Positions 17,862 to 26,065 of a stretch of 64,000 nucleotides of DNA are shown here, piece after piece. The notes under the pieces were generated by a model, which ran no database searches, was not told the origin of the DNA, and worked only from the letters and a program-made list of their open reading frames with translations. Numbering within the stretch: the first letter of the stretch is position 1; the number at the start of each line of letters is the position of its first letter. The position numbers and the translations under genes are program-made. Source of the DNA: Phycisphaerales bacterium (GTDB taxonomy: Bacteria > Planctomycetota > Phycisphaerae > Phycisphaerales > SM1A02); the NCBI GenBank assembly GCA_029245245.1, contig JAQWPT010000022.1, forward strand, positions 1 through 64,000. Reading direction: 5' to 3'.

Positions 17862-18969
17862 ATGCACTACGAAGCACATCAACCGGTGATCGACGACCTT
17901 GAGGCGCGGATCTTGACCATCCGCGACTCTCTTTAACTACGATGACAAGATCGCCAAGCGGGACGCCCTTCAGGAAGAGATGAACGAGATCTCCTTCTGG
18001 GAACGCCCGGAGGCGGCCCAGAAGACCATCGCCCAGTTCAAACTCCTCAAGGCCCAGACCGACGGGCTCGGTCAGGTGATTGAATCGTTCGAGGATGCCC
18101 AGGTCGGATACGAACTGGCCCGCGACGAGGGGGACAAGGAACTGCTTACCGAGGTCGATGAACAACTCTTCGGCATCGTGGGCAAGATGGAGAAGGTCGA
18201 ACTCCAGTCGCTGCTCAACGGCAAGCACGATCACCGTGACTGCTACGTGTCGATCCAGTCCGGTGACGGCGGAACCGAAGCGGATGACTGGGCCGCAATG
18301 CTCGACCGGATGTACCGCGCGTTCTGGGATGCCAGTGGCTGGAAATACGACCAGATCAGCCAGGTGCATGGAACCGAGGTCGGCATCAGCGGTGTGACCT
18401 ACCACCTCAAGGCCCCCATGGCCTTCGGCAACATGAACTGTGAACGTGGGACCCATCGCCTTGCCCGCGTCAGTCCCTTCAACTCGCAGGGCAAGCGTCA
18501 GACCAGTTTTGCGACCGTGGATGTCATTCCCGAGTTCGAGGAGTCCAATCTCGAGATCGACGAAAACGAACTTGAGATCACGACCTTTGCTCGCTCATCG
18601 GGCCCCGGTGGCCAGAACGTCAACAAGGTCGCCTCCGCGGTGCGTATCGTGCACAAGCCCACGGGCATCATGGTGGTGTCCTCGACCTACCGTGAACAGC
18701 CGCAGAACCGCCGTCAGGCCATGACCGTCCTGCATGCGAAACTGGAGCAGATCGAGGAAGAAAGGCGGCAGGCCGAACTTGATGCCGCCACCGGGGGCAA
18801 GGTGGACCGGGGCTGGGGCACCCAGATCCGCAGTTACGTGATCTACGACAATCGCGTCAAGGACCATCGCACCGGGCACGAGGTGGGAAACCCCCAGACC
18901 GTGCTCGACGGCAATCTCAACGACTTCATCGATGCCGAGTTGAGAAGACGCCGTTCTGAACGCGATTGA
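17862..18969 (+). CDS. prfB: Peptide chain release factor 2 (programmed +1 frameshift)
   Basis: RF2 releases peptides at UGA and UAA. A 24-codon first frame (MHYEAHQPVIDD to IRDSL) ends at TAA (17934-17936). The rest continues in the +1 frame from 17935 (NYDDKIAKRDALQ), giving 368 residues in all. The break falls at the known prfB autoregulatory site: CTT then a stop then C. The slippery codon is present. The stop is UAA rather than the usual UGA, and no AGGGGG-like sequence precedes it. Downstream, RVSPFNSQGKRQTS holds the stop-codon-reading SPF, and SSGPGGQNVNK holds the catalytic GGQ. Without the shift, the first internal ATG would be at 17980. Confidence 0.93.
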
Positions 18970-19035
18970 AATGAGGAAGTACCTCAAGTTCAACTGACAG
19001 GTTCAGCCAACTCCTGCTGACTTCCTGTGAGGTGA

Positions 19036-19998
19036 TCAACTGCCTGCAAACGGAAGCCGGGACAGGTCGACATTCCCACCGGTGAGGATCATTCCCACGC
19101 GGTCGCCGGGTATCTCGTTGAACGCCTCGGACAGTGCCACTGCAAGCACCGTCGCGCAGCTGGGCTCGATGATGATCTTCATCCGTTCCCAGATCAGGCG
19201 CATCGCCGCGACCACCTGGTCGTCGTCGACGGTGATGATTCCCGCGAGGTGATCGCGGAGGATGGGCCAGGTCAACTCGCCGAGGCTCGTCAGCAGTCCG
19301 TCGCAGATCGTGTTCGGGCCCAGCTGGGGAATCAATGCACCCGCCGCCAGCGAACGGGCCGCGTCATCGGCCCCGGCCGGCTCCGCGCCCACCAGTTTCG
19401 CCTCCGGGCACAGTGCGGACATGCTCAGGCAGGAGCCACTCATCAATCCCCCGCCGCCAACGGGCACGATCAACGCATCCAATGGGCCGACCTCCTCGAC
19501 GAGTTCCTTGGCGGCGGTTCCCTGTCCCGCGATCACATCGGGATTGTCATACGGATGCACCAGGGTGGCGCCGGTGTCCTCGATGACCTTGGCGCACGTC
19601 GTCTCCCGGGCTTCCAGGGTCGGTTCGCAGGGAACGACCGTGGCGCCGTAACCCTCAACGGCCTTGCGCTTCACGTCCGGTGCGCTGGTGGGCATGACGA
19701 TCCACGCCGGAATCCCACGTTGTTTCGCCGCCAGAGCCAGGGCCTGGGCGTGGTTGCCGCTGGAATGCGTGCAGACACCGTGGGACGCCGTCTCGTCGTC
19801 GAGTTTCAGGACCGCATTGGTCGCGCCACGGAACTTGAAGGCCCCCACCCGCTGCATGTTCTCGCATTTGAAGAAGAGCGATCGGCCAGCCATCGCATCA
19901 AGCGTCCGACTGGTCAGTACCGGGGTGCGGTGCACCCGGTCGCCGATGCGCTCATGGGCCGCCTGGATATCCTCGAAGTTCGCCGCGTAGGCACTCAC
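19036..19998 (-). CDS. Threonine/serine dehydratase-like PLP enzyme (no ACT domain)
   Basis: The 320-residue protein is fold-type II: GAFKFRGATNAV holds the PLP lysine (Lys55), THSSGNHAQALALAA binds the substrate carboxylate, and PVGGGGLMSG binds the cofactor phosphate. It is a single catalytic domain with no C-terminal regulatory ACT domain, like catabolic threonine dehydratases and serine racemases; sequence alone does not decide between them. The start is GTG at 19998, which overlaps the stop of the dehydrogenase gene by GTGA. It ends the rpmI-rplT run and converges on prfB. Confidence 0.85.
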   Translation of the reverse strand: MSAYAANFEDIQAAHERIGDRVHRTPVLTSRTLDAMAGRSLFFKCENMQRVGAFKFRGATNAVLKLDDETASHGVCTHSSGNHAQALALAAKQRGIPAWIVMPTSAPDVKRKAVEGYGATVVPCEPTLEARETTCAKVIEDTGATLVHPYDNPDVIAGQGTAAKELVEEVGPLDALIVPVGGGGLMSGSCLSMSALCPEAKLVGAEPAGADDAARSLAAGALIPQLGPNTICDGLLTSLGELTWPILRDHLAGIITVDDDQVVAAMRLIWERMKIIIEPSCATVLAVALSEAFNEIPGDRVGMILTGGNVDLSRLPFAGS

Positions 19999-21203
19999 GC
20001 TTCACCGAAGACCCGCTGGTACGAGAGGTACAGCCCGGCCCGTGTGAGATCCACGCCCGCCTCGTCGGCCAGGGCCATGGCCTGCTTCACGTTGTCGGCC
20101 ACGGTCTTTTCGGTGAACGCCTTGGCCTCGGCGACCTTCGCCCTGGTCTGGATGTTCTCCTCGTTGGAAATCTCGGAGACCAGTTCCACGTAGGCGGCGA
20201 TCGCGCCGCCGGGATTGGCGATGAAGTCGGGAATGACCGTCACCCCACGGCTGGCCAGTTCCATCCGGGCATCCATCGTGCACGGGTTGTTCGCGCCCTC
20301 GACCACCGCCGAGGCTGCGATCGTGTCGACGTTGTCGCTCGTGATCACGTACTGGACAGCACAGGGGAACAGCACGTCCACGGACTGGACAAGCACGTCG
20401 TCGAGATCGGTGCAGATGTGCGGACCATTTTCGAGTTCCGTGCGAGCCCCCTCGAAGTCCATCGAAATGATGGCTTCCGCCAGGGAGCCGTCGAATTCCG
20501 TCTCGATCCGCCAGCAGCCGCCAATGCGGGGGTCCGCGATGTAGCGGACCGTCATGCCATGTTCGGTGGCGTAGCGGCAGACCGCGGCCCCCATCGCACC
20601 CACACCCTGGACGGCGATGGTGGCGCTGGAAGGCGAACGGCCGGTCTCTTCGAGCATGGTGCGGGCAGCGACCGCCACGCCAAGGCCCGCGATGCCCTCG
20701 ACGTCGTAGTCGGTACCACCCATCTCCACCGGCTTGCCGGTGAAGCACCGCGTGGAATCCAGTTCGTCGCAGCACCACGTGCAGTGGTCCGGGTGTGCCC
20801 CGATGTCGTATCCGAAGCCACCCCATGGTCCACCGTTCTCGTGCAGGACCGGCGCCACCAGCTTCGCGAAGCGACGATAGCGCTGCTCGAACCCTTCGGA
20901 GGACGGGTCGTCCTTCATTCCCGACTTGGCTCCACCGGTTCCGATCCCGGCCGCTGCATTCTTGAGGGTCTGCGTCCTGGCAAGCATGCGGAGTTCGTCC
21001 ATGGACATGTGCTCATGGATGCGGGTTCCGCCCTTGCCGACACGACCCAGCGGTCCGTCCTTGCAACTGAGCGTGCTCCAGACGACAACCCAGCCTTCCA
21101 CGCCCATCTCCGGGTCACGGATGGTCAGTTCCAGTTCCGGCTCCATGGCGTTGAAGCGGCTCTCGTAGCTCTGCAGTGCGTCTTCGAATGCGATTCGATC
21201 CAT
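19995..21203 (-). CDS. Glu/Leu/Phe/Val dehydrogenase family protein
   Basis: These enzymes oxidatively deaminate an amino acid with NAD(P)+. In this 402-residue protein the substrate-binding and catalytic lysines of the family can be placed in VGKGGTRIHEH, QTLKNAAAG and GTGGAKSGM, and the catalytic Asp in GYDIGAHPD. The Rossmann domain has AVQGVGAMGAAVCRYATEHG near residue 200. ANNPCTMDA and FIANPGGAIAAYVEL follow. The flanks of the active-site motifs differ from ordinary glutamate dehydrogenases, so the substrate is uncertain. It is coupled to the dehydratase by a 4-base overlap, suggesting joint amino-acid catabolism. Confidence 0.82.
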   Translation of the reverse strand: MDRIAFEDALQSYESRFNAMEPELELTIRDPEMGVEGWVVVWSTLSCKDGPLGRVGKGGTRIHEHMSMDELRMLARTQTLKNAAAGIGTGGAKSGMKDDPSSEGFEQRYRRFAKLVAPVLHENGGPWGGFGYDIGAHPDHCTWCCDELDSTRCFTGKPVEMGGTDYDVEGIAGLGVAVAARTMLEETGRSPSSATIAVQGVGAMGAAVCRYATEHGMTVRYIADPRIGGCWRIETEFDGSLAEAIISMDFEGARTELENGPHICTDLDDVLVQSVDVLFPCAVQYVITSDNVDTIAASAVVEGANNPCTMDARMELASRGVTVIPDFIANPGGAIAAYVELVSEISNEENIQTRAKVAEAKAFTEKTVADNVKQAMALADEAGVDLTRAGLYLSYQRVFGEA

Positions 21204-21215
21204 TTCGGGTCGCCC

Positions 21216-21845
21216 TCAGTTGACAGGTACGGCCTGGAGGTGCACCGACCAGGCCGGGGGGATGTTTACTTTGATGAGCGAGCGTCGCCCATTGTGCTCA
21301 CGCTCGAGTTTCGAAAGATAGTCACCATGATCGCGAAGCGTGTTGCGACCACCCTTGCCGACGAACGGGGCCTTCAGGGGTCGCATGCCCACGTACTCGA
21401 AGTAGGTCAGCCAGCCACCGCCGGCGAGAGCCCCGAGCATGATGTCGAAGATCTTCTGGGTCACACTCAGGGGGAAGTTGTTGAAGGGCAGTCCGCAGAC
21501 CACTGCGTGGTACGGTCCATCAAGCCGGGCTTCTTCGATCGGGCACTGGTGCACCTGCACCACCTGTTCCGGGTTGGCACGGCGATACGGTGCAAGCAGG
21601 TTCTCTTCCAGGTCGCCGGCGAATGCCTCGCTGATCTCGACCGCGTCCAGGCGATCACCGTCCTCCATGCCAGCCAGGATGTGGCGGGTGAAGGCTCCGG
21701 TACCTGAACCAACCTCGAGAAACCGCCGAGGCCCCTCAAGAACATCGAGATTGGAGGTCATCGATCTCGCCAGTGAGCGCGAGGAGGGGGCGATGGCACC
21801 GGTCGTGCGGTAGTTCCGTACGGCTTCGCCGAGGAATCCAAGCAT
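21216..21845 (-). CDS. SAM-dependent methyltransferase, PmtA-like
   Basis: The 209-residue protein begins with RNYRTTGAIAPSSRSLAR, typical of rhizobial-type phospholipid N-methyltransferases and related rRNA-dimethylase-fold enzymes. It then has SAM motif FLEVGSGTGAFTRHIL and the post-I acidic residue in DAVEISEAF. The motif IV position reads VVCGLPFNNFP, close to the SGLPxxNFP of PmtA. A role in making methylated phosphatidylethanolamine is the leading guess; no membrane helix is present. It starts 26 bases after rplT and ends 12 bases before the dehydrogenase gene. Confidence 0.75.
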   Translation of the reverse strand: MLGFLGEAVRNYRTTGAIAPSSRSLARSMTSNLDVLEGPRRFLEVGSGTGAFTRHILAGMEDGDRLDAVEISEAFAGDLEENLLAPYRRANPEQVVQVHQCPIEEARLDGPYHAVVCGLPFNNFPLSVTQKIFDIMLGALAGGGWLTYFEYVGMRPLKAPFVGKGGRNTLRDHGDYLSKLEREHNGRRSLIKVNIPPAWSVHLQAVPVN

Positions 21846-21871
21846 GAGGCGTCTTCCAGGGGAAGGAGGGC

Positions 21872-22243
21872 TCAGTTGGCAGCCGAGGCGGTCGTCGCGG
21901 CTTCGGCCTGCTCGACAAGCGTGTCGAAGGTCGCGGGATCCTCGATGGCGATCTGGCTGAGCATCTTCCTGTTCAGTCCGATCCCGGCCCGACCGAGGCC
22001 GTTGATGAACCGGCTGTAACGGGTATTCCGCATGCGGCAGGCCGCGGAGATGCGAACGATCCAGAGCCGACGGAAATCACGTCGACGTGCCCGACGATCC
22101 CGGTAGGCATTCTGCCCGGCCCGGAGAAGGGCGACCTTGGCCTGCTGCTTGTGACGGCTCTTGGTACCCCAGTAGCCTCGTGCGGCTCGGAGCACTCGAC
22201 GGCGTGCCTTGTTTCGGGCGGCGCCTTTGCGTACGCGTGGCAT
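21872..22243 (-). CDS. rplT: 50S ribosomal protein L20
   Basis: L20 is needed for early 50S assembly. The product has MPRVRKGAARNKARRRVLRAA at its start and the conserved RRRDFRRLWIVRISAACRMRNTRYSRFI block. Length is 123 residues with a short Ala/Thr-rich C-terminal extension. The ATG at 22243 is used by the family; ATG at 22252 would add MDA. An 82-base gap separates it from rpmI. Confidence 0.97.
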   Translation of the reverse strand: MPRVRKGAARNKARRRVLRAARGYWGTKSRHKQQAKVALLRAGQNAYRDRRARRRDFRRLWIVRISAACRMRNTRYSRFINGLGRAGIGLNRKMLSQIAIEDPATFDTLVEQAEAATTASAAN

Positions 22244-22325
22244 TGCATCCACTCCACTTCGTGTTGCCCTGGTCGGGGTCCCGTGTCATACGGAAACTCG
22301 TACCCGCCAGAAACGTCTGGTCGAT

Positions 22326-22574
22326 TCAGTCCGAGGAAGAATCCGTGCTCGCCTTGCGGGCACGCCTTCCGCCAGTCACCCGGGTATGCAGCATGCGGGC
22401 GATCCGTCTGAGATCGCTGGCGTGCGCGTAGTTGGACTCGCGGTAGGAACGGATCAAGTCGCCGGTCTTGTGACTGCGACGATGGCGTCCATAGGCATGG
22501 CCCATCTTGACCTTGCCGGTCTTGGTCATCCGGATCCGCTTGAGCAGTCCCTTGTTGGGCTTGTTCTTGGGCAC
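22326..22574 (-). CDS. rpmI: 50S ribosomal protein L35
   Basis: The 82-residue protein begins MPKNKPNKGLLKRIRMTKTGKVK and contains HRRSHKTGDLIRS, matching L35. The last 20 residues are a Ser/Asp-ended extension beyond the usual 65-residue length. rplT follows as in most bacteria, but infC, normally just upstream, is absent and an ECF-sigma partner gene is there instead. Confidence 0.95.
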   Translation of the reverse strand: MPKNKPNKGLLKRIRMTKTGKVKMGHAYGRHRRSHKTGDLIRSYRESNYAHASDLRRIARMLHTRVTGGRRARKASTDSSSD

Positions 22575-22637
22575 TGGGTCTGTCCTGCCACTGGGGCGTT
22601 GAACCTGGTTTCACCCGGAAATCGGGCGAAGGGGAAA

Positions 22638-22665
22638 AGGATACCAGCCCCCCGGACTGTGTCAA
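22638..22665 (-). promoter_or_regulatory. Predicted promoter of rpmI-rplT
   Basis: On the minus strand a perfect TTGACA (22660-22665) is followed after 16 bases by TATCCT (22638-22643). Transcription would start near 22631, leaving a leader of about 57 bases. Confidence 0.6.
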
Positions 22666-22697
22666 CGGAGGGCGGCATGTGGGTCCTGGGGACCTCT

Positions 22698-23597
22698 TCA
22701 GTGTGTCAGGAAGGCGTCAGGCTGGCCCAACTCACGCCAGTTCTCAGCCGGAAGCCGCAGGTCATCATCCCCGTAGAAGTAGCTGGGAAGCTGCTCGGAG
22801 TGCCCGTCGGAGAACAGAACGTTCGGTGACCAGGAAATGGTGGTCTGGCTCTGGATCCTCAGGCTCTTGCGTGCTTCATCGATGGTGATGATGCTGATGT
22901 GCTCGAGCGTGGGATTGCTGTCGCCCATGAGGATCGACGTGCCGGGGCCCTGGAGGCTGAACTCATGATGGGACGGTTGCGTCTGGTAGCTGTAGCCGCT
23001 GCTGTCACCGGGATTGCCCAGTGCGGACTCCTCGAGGAATTCTCCCTGCACGAGCGGATGGAGGTCCAGTCGCTGGGGGGCTTCGCCGAAGACCGGCGCG
23101 AACTGGTCGACCGGAGCGCTGGGCAACGCGTTGTCATTCGACGATGCGTAGTCGAAGAGTCCCTGGCCGATCATCGCGAGATTCTGGCTGGAATGCTGCT
23201 GCATCGCGCTTCGCTTGCCGGCATTCATGATGGGAAAGATCACGGCCACGCCGAGAATGAGGATCGCAGCCACCGCCACGAGTTCGATCGGGCCGAACCG
23301 GCCACGGCCACGGCCGGCACCGGTATCGGAGAACTTCATTCGATCGCTCTGCTCCGACTCGAATCGGTCGATCCGGGCCATGGTGGCATGTGTAAGCGTC
23401 TCGCGTTCACCCTCGTCAAGCGGTTCCGATGGGTACCCCTCGAGCATGCCCAGCATTCCGGCAAGGCGTTGCAACCTCGCTCGCTGGGTGTCGTCGAGTC
23501 CGTTCACCGCATCGGGGTCAAAGCCCGATTCCACGAGTTTCTCAAGTAAGGCGGCATCGGCCTCGTTGATCGACGGCATGTGTTCATCACGCTTCAT
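22698..23597 (-). CDS. ECF-sigma partner: membrane protein with pilin-like segment
   Basis: The 299-residue protein starts with about 100 cytoplasmic, helix-rich, acidic residues. At 101 it reads FGPIELVAVAAILILG, resembling the type IV pilin N-terminal helix (FxxxEL). The sequence after it (GKRSAMQQHSSQNLAMIGQGLFDYASSND) also follows the pattern of planctomycete DUF1559/H-X9-DG pseudopilins. The residue before F101 is Arg, so prepilin peptidase should not cleave it. Near the C-terminus VLFSDGHSEQLP resembles the DG motif of that family. Its ATG overlaps the ECF sigma stop by ATGA. Inference: an anti-sigma factor with an outward pilin-like domain; anti-sigma binding itself is not shown by sequence. 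Confidence 0.65.
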   Translation of the reverse strand: MKRDEHMPSINEADAALLEKLVESGFDPDAVNGLDDTQRARLQRLAGMLGMLEGYPSEPLDEGERETLTHATMARIDRFESEQSDRMKFSDTGAGRGRGRFGPIELVAVAAILILGVAVIFPIMNAGKRSAMQQHSSQNLAMIGQGLFDYASSNDNALPSAPVDQFAPVFGEAPQRLDLHPLVQGEFLEESALGNPGDSSGYSYQTQPSHHEFSLQGPGTSILMGDSNPTLEHISIITIDEARKSLRIQSQTTISWSPNVLFSDGHSEQLPSYFYGDDDLRLPAENWRELGQPDAFLTH

Positions 23598-24274
23598 TCT
23601 GTTCCCTCCTCGGCATCAGGTTCCTCCGAACCGATGCTGCGGCCGAAGGCCGCCACCGCGGAATGCAGACGGCTCTTGACAGTCCCCAGGGGGATCTCGA
23701 GCGTGTCGGCAATCTGGGTGTAACTCATTTTCTGGTAGTAACTCAGCAGCAGGATCTCACGGAAGTTGTCGGGCATGTCATCGACGACTCGCTTGACCCT
23801 GGCTCGTGACTCGGTGTCCATCATGCCTTCCCACGGCTGATCGACACCGGAATCCAGCAGGTCCGCGAAGGACTGTCCCTCGCCGCTGGAATCAATCGTG
23901 GCTGACAGGGAGAGCGCCTTCCGACGAGCATTGCGCCGGTGGTAATCGCGTCCCTTGTTGACCGCGATGGTGTAGAGCCATGGCTTGAACCGACGTGACA
24001 GGTCGAAACTCGCCGCAGACTGGTGCACCTGCAGGAACGCGTCCTGAAACACGTCCTCGGCCGCGGCACGGGATCCGGTCAACTTCGTCAGAAACTGGAC
24101 CAGTTCGTCAGAGTACCGCTGCACGATGGTTGCAAACGCCTCACGGTCCCCTTCAAGATAGGCTCCGAAGAGGTCTTCGTCCGATCGATGTTCCACGCTG
24201 ATCTCCGCTTCCTCACTGGACACCCGGGTGGACTCGGTTCCACGCCGCCGTCGACTCCAAGGAAGAGAAATCAT
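23594..24274 (-). CDS. ECF-type RNA polymerase sigma factor
   Basis: The 226-residue protein has sigma region 2 (FATIVQRYSDELVQFL, AEDVFQDAFLQVHQ, FKPWLYTIAVNKGRDYHRR) and region 4 (LPDNF-like MPDNFREILLLSYYQKMSY, then TLEIPLGTVKSRLHSAV). These match ECF factors that respond through a membrane anti-sigma partner. The start is placed at ATG 24274 (MISLPWSRRRRG); the frame goes on to 24340, and a GTG nearer the domain is possible. The stop overlaps the pilin-like partner gene, so the two should be co-translated. Confidence 0.88.
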   Translation of the reverse strand: MISLPWSRRRRGTESTRVSSEEAEISVEHRSDEDLFGAYLEGDREAFATIVQRYSDELVQFLTKLTGSRAAAEDVFQDAFLQVHQSAASFDLSRRFKPWLYTIAVNKGRDYHRRNARRKALSLSATIDSSGEGQSFADLLDSGVDQPWEGMMDTESRARVKRVVDDMPDNFREILLLSYYQKMSYTQIADTLEIPLGTVKSRLHSAVAAFGRSIGSEEPDAEEGTE

Positions 24275-24536
24275 ACCCAAGCCGGCAAGGTGAGGCCGAC
24301 TGGGCATGCAGACCGCGATGGATGCGTCAATGACAGTCATCCACCTGATACCGGCCTCCCATGGGTCAGGTTCGTGGTGAACCTCGATCCACGTGAAAAA
24401 ACCGAGGCCACCAGGTCATACCCCCTCTCAAGACCCCTGCAGGGGCCCTTGGCCAGGCGACCAATGACCCGAAAGATGCCATCCCAAGGTAGGATGCCGC
24501 CCTTTCCAGCCTCAAGCCGAAGGATAGACCCCACCC
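24275..24536. other. Divergent intergenic region, ECF sigma / hpnH
   Basis: These 262 bases lie between the divergent ECF sigma gene and hpnH. A TAGGAT -10-like hexamer sits near 24493 on the plus strand without a clear -35. No other structure was seen. Confidence 0.4.
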
Positions 24537-25676
24537 ATGGGTGTACCGATCTCACAGATGTGGACCGTGGCAAGTTACGTGCTTGGGCAGAAGCTCAAGC
24601 GCCGCAGGCGATACCCCCTGGTCCTGATGCTCGAACCCCTGTTCCGATGCAACCTTGCGTGCGCCGGATGCGGGAAGATCCAATACCCCGCCCACATCCT
24701 CAAGCAGGATCTTCCCCTGGAGGATGCATTGCGCGCCGTTGACGAGTGCGCTGCACCGATGGTGTCGATCCCCGGTGGCGAACCGCTCCTCTACCCACAC
24801 ATCCGGGAACTCGTCGAGGGCCTGGTCAAGCGGCGCAAGTACATCTACCTGTGCACCAACGCATTGCTGCTCAAGGAGAAACTGGATGCCGGGTGGTTCA
24901 AACCCAGCAAGTACCTGAGCTTCTCCGTGCACATGGACGGACGTCGTGACGAACACGACTTCGCAGTCTGCCGCGACGGCACCTACGACAAGGCGATCGT
25001 CGGAATACGCATGGCGGTCGAGCAGGGATTCCGCGTGACCACGAACACGACTCTGTTCGAGGGCACCGATCCCAACGCGGTACGAGAGTTCTTCGACCAG
25101 ATGATGGATGTCGGTGTCGAGGGAATGATGGTCAGTCCGGGCTATGCCTACGACAAGGCGCCCGACCAGACCAACTTCCTGCACCGCAAGACCACCAACA
25201 ACCTCTTCGAGATGATTCTTTCCAACCGCAAGAAGCGCTGGAAGTTCAACCAGTCCCCCCTGTTCCTCGAGTTCCTCATGGGCAAGCGTGAGTACGAGTG
25301 CACACCATGGGGCAACCCCACCTACAACATCTTCGGATGGCAGAAGCCCTGCTACCTCCTCCAGGAAGGCTACGTCGACACGTTCCAGGAACTGCTCGAC
25401 GACACCGAGTGGGACAACTACGGGCACGCCTCGGGCAATCCCCAGTGCCGAGACTGCATGGTCCATTGCGGCTATGAGCCGACGGCAGTCGACCACACCT
25501 TCAGTTCCTTCGGGGGCATCTGGGGCAACATCAAGGCCATGCTCTTCAATCGCTACGCGAACCCGGCCGCCGACAAGCAGCTCGAAGAAGAACGTGGAAA
25601 GCCTCATGGGCCGATGGCACACCTCGTCCAACTGGGCTACAGCCCGGATCTGAAGGACAAGGCGGGAGCGGCGTGA
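24537..25676 (+). CDS. hpnH: Hopanoid biosynthesis radical SAM protein HpnH
   Basis: HpnH adds an adenosyl group to diploptene, the first step in making extended hopanoids (bacteriohopanepolyols). The 379-residue product has the radical-SAM cluster motif CNLACAGC (Cys38, 42, 45), the GGEPLLYPHI segment, YIYLCTNALLL and SVHMDGRRDEHD, and the C-terminal cysteine-rich part CRDCMVHCGYEPTAV. Length is as expected. The ATG at 24537 has AAGGA upstream. The squalene-hopene cyclase is not in this window. It overlaps the next gene by 4 bases (GTGA). Confidence 0.93.
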   Translation: MGVPISQMWTVASYVLGQKLKRRRRYPLVLMLEPLFRCNLACAGCGKIQYPAHILKQDLPLEDALRAVDECAAPMVSIPGGEPLLYPHIRELVEGLVKRRKYIYLCTNALLLKEKLDAGWFKPSKYLSFSVHMDGRRDEHDFAVCRDGTYDKAIVGIRMAVEQGFRVTTNTTLFEGTDPNAVREFFDQMMDVGVEGMMVSPGYAYDKAPDQTNFLHRKTTNNLFEMILSNRKKRWKFNQSPLFLEFLMGKREYECTPWGNPTYNIFGWQKPCYLLQEGYVDTFQELLDDTEWDNYGHASGNPQCRDCMVHCGYEPTAVDHTFSSFGGIWGNIKAMLFNRYANPAADKQLEEERGKPHGPMAHLVQLGYSPDLKDKAGAA

Positions 25677-26065
25677 TCCGTGCGACGGGCCGGCTCATGC
25701 ACCTGGTCCTTGTCTCAGTCACCATGGTGGCCTGTCAGCAGGATCCAGTGCCCGCCGGGGATCACACGCTCACACTGCTCTACCTGCCGGAATGCCCGAA
25801 TGCGGCCATGATGCGAATGAACGCCAACTCTGCACTGGCATCACTGCACGGCGAACACCTTCAACTGGTGAACGTCGATCTCAACACCCTGCCCGGGAAC
25901 GATCGCCGTCTTGGATGGGGTTCGCCGACCCTGCTCCTTGGTGACTCGGACCTCTTCGACACCGAGCCAGTCCCGGGGGCGGGCATCTCCTGCCGTCAAT
26001 GGGATCCCGTTCCGTCCTCCTCGGACATCGCCCGGAAGATCAAGGCAAGGGAGACGGCACCATGA
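25673..26065 (+). CDS. Thioredoxin-fold-like lipoprotein
   Basis: The 130-residue protein has a signal peptide and a lipobox-like VTMVAC (Cys about residue 21). The body reads LTLLYLPECPNAAMM, then RRLGWGSPTLLLGDSDLFD and ISCRQW. This pattern (one Cys after the first strand, GSPTLL, then a late Cys) resembles small thioredoxin-like DF-family or mercury-resistance-type proteins. It lacks a CxxC pair (CPNA). The start is GTG overlapping the hpnH stop; the stop overlaps the M50 protease start by ATGA. Function unknown. Confidence 0.6.
   Translation: MIRATGRLMHLVLVSVTMVACQQDPVPAGDHTLTLLYLPECPNAAMMRMNANSALASLHGEHLQLVNVDLNTLPGNDRRLGWGSPTLLLGDSDLFDTEPVPGAGISCRQWDPVPSSSDIARKIKARETAP

Noticed and set aside
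17934-17936. prfB as a broken pseudogene
   Set aside because: The frame change is exactly at the conserved autoregulatory site after CTT, and the rest of the protein is intact with SPF and GGQ motifs.
18971-18985. Terminator between prfB and the dehydratase gene
   Set aside because: Only a 5-bp stem (TGAGG/CCTCA) with no U-tract.
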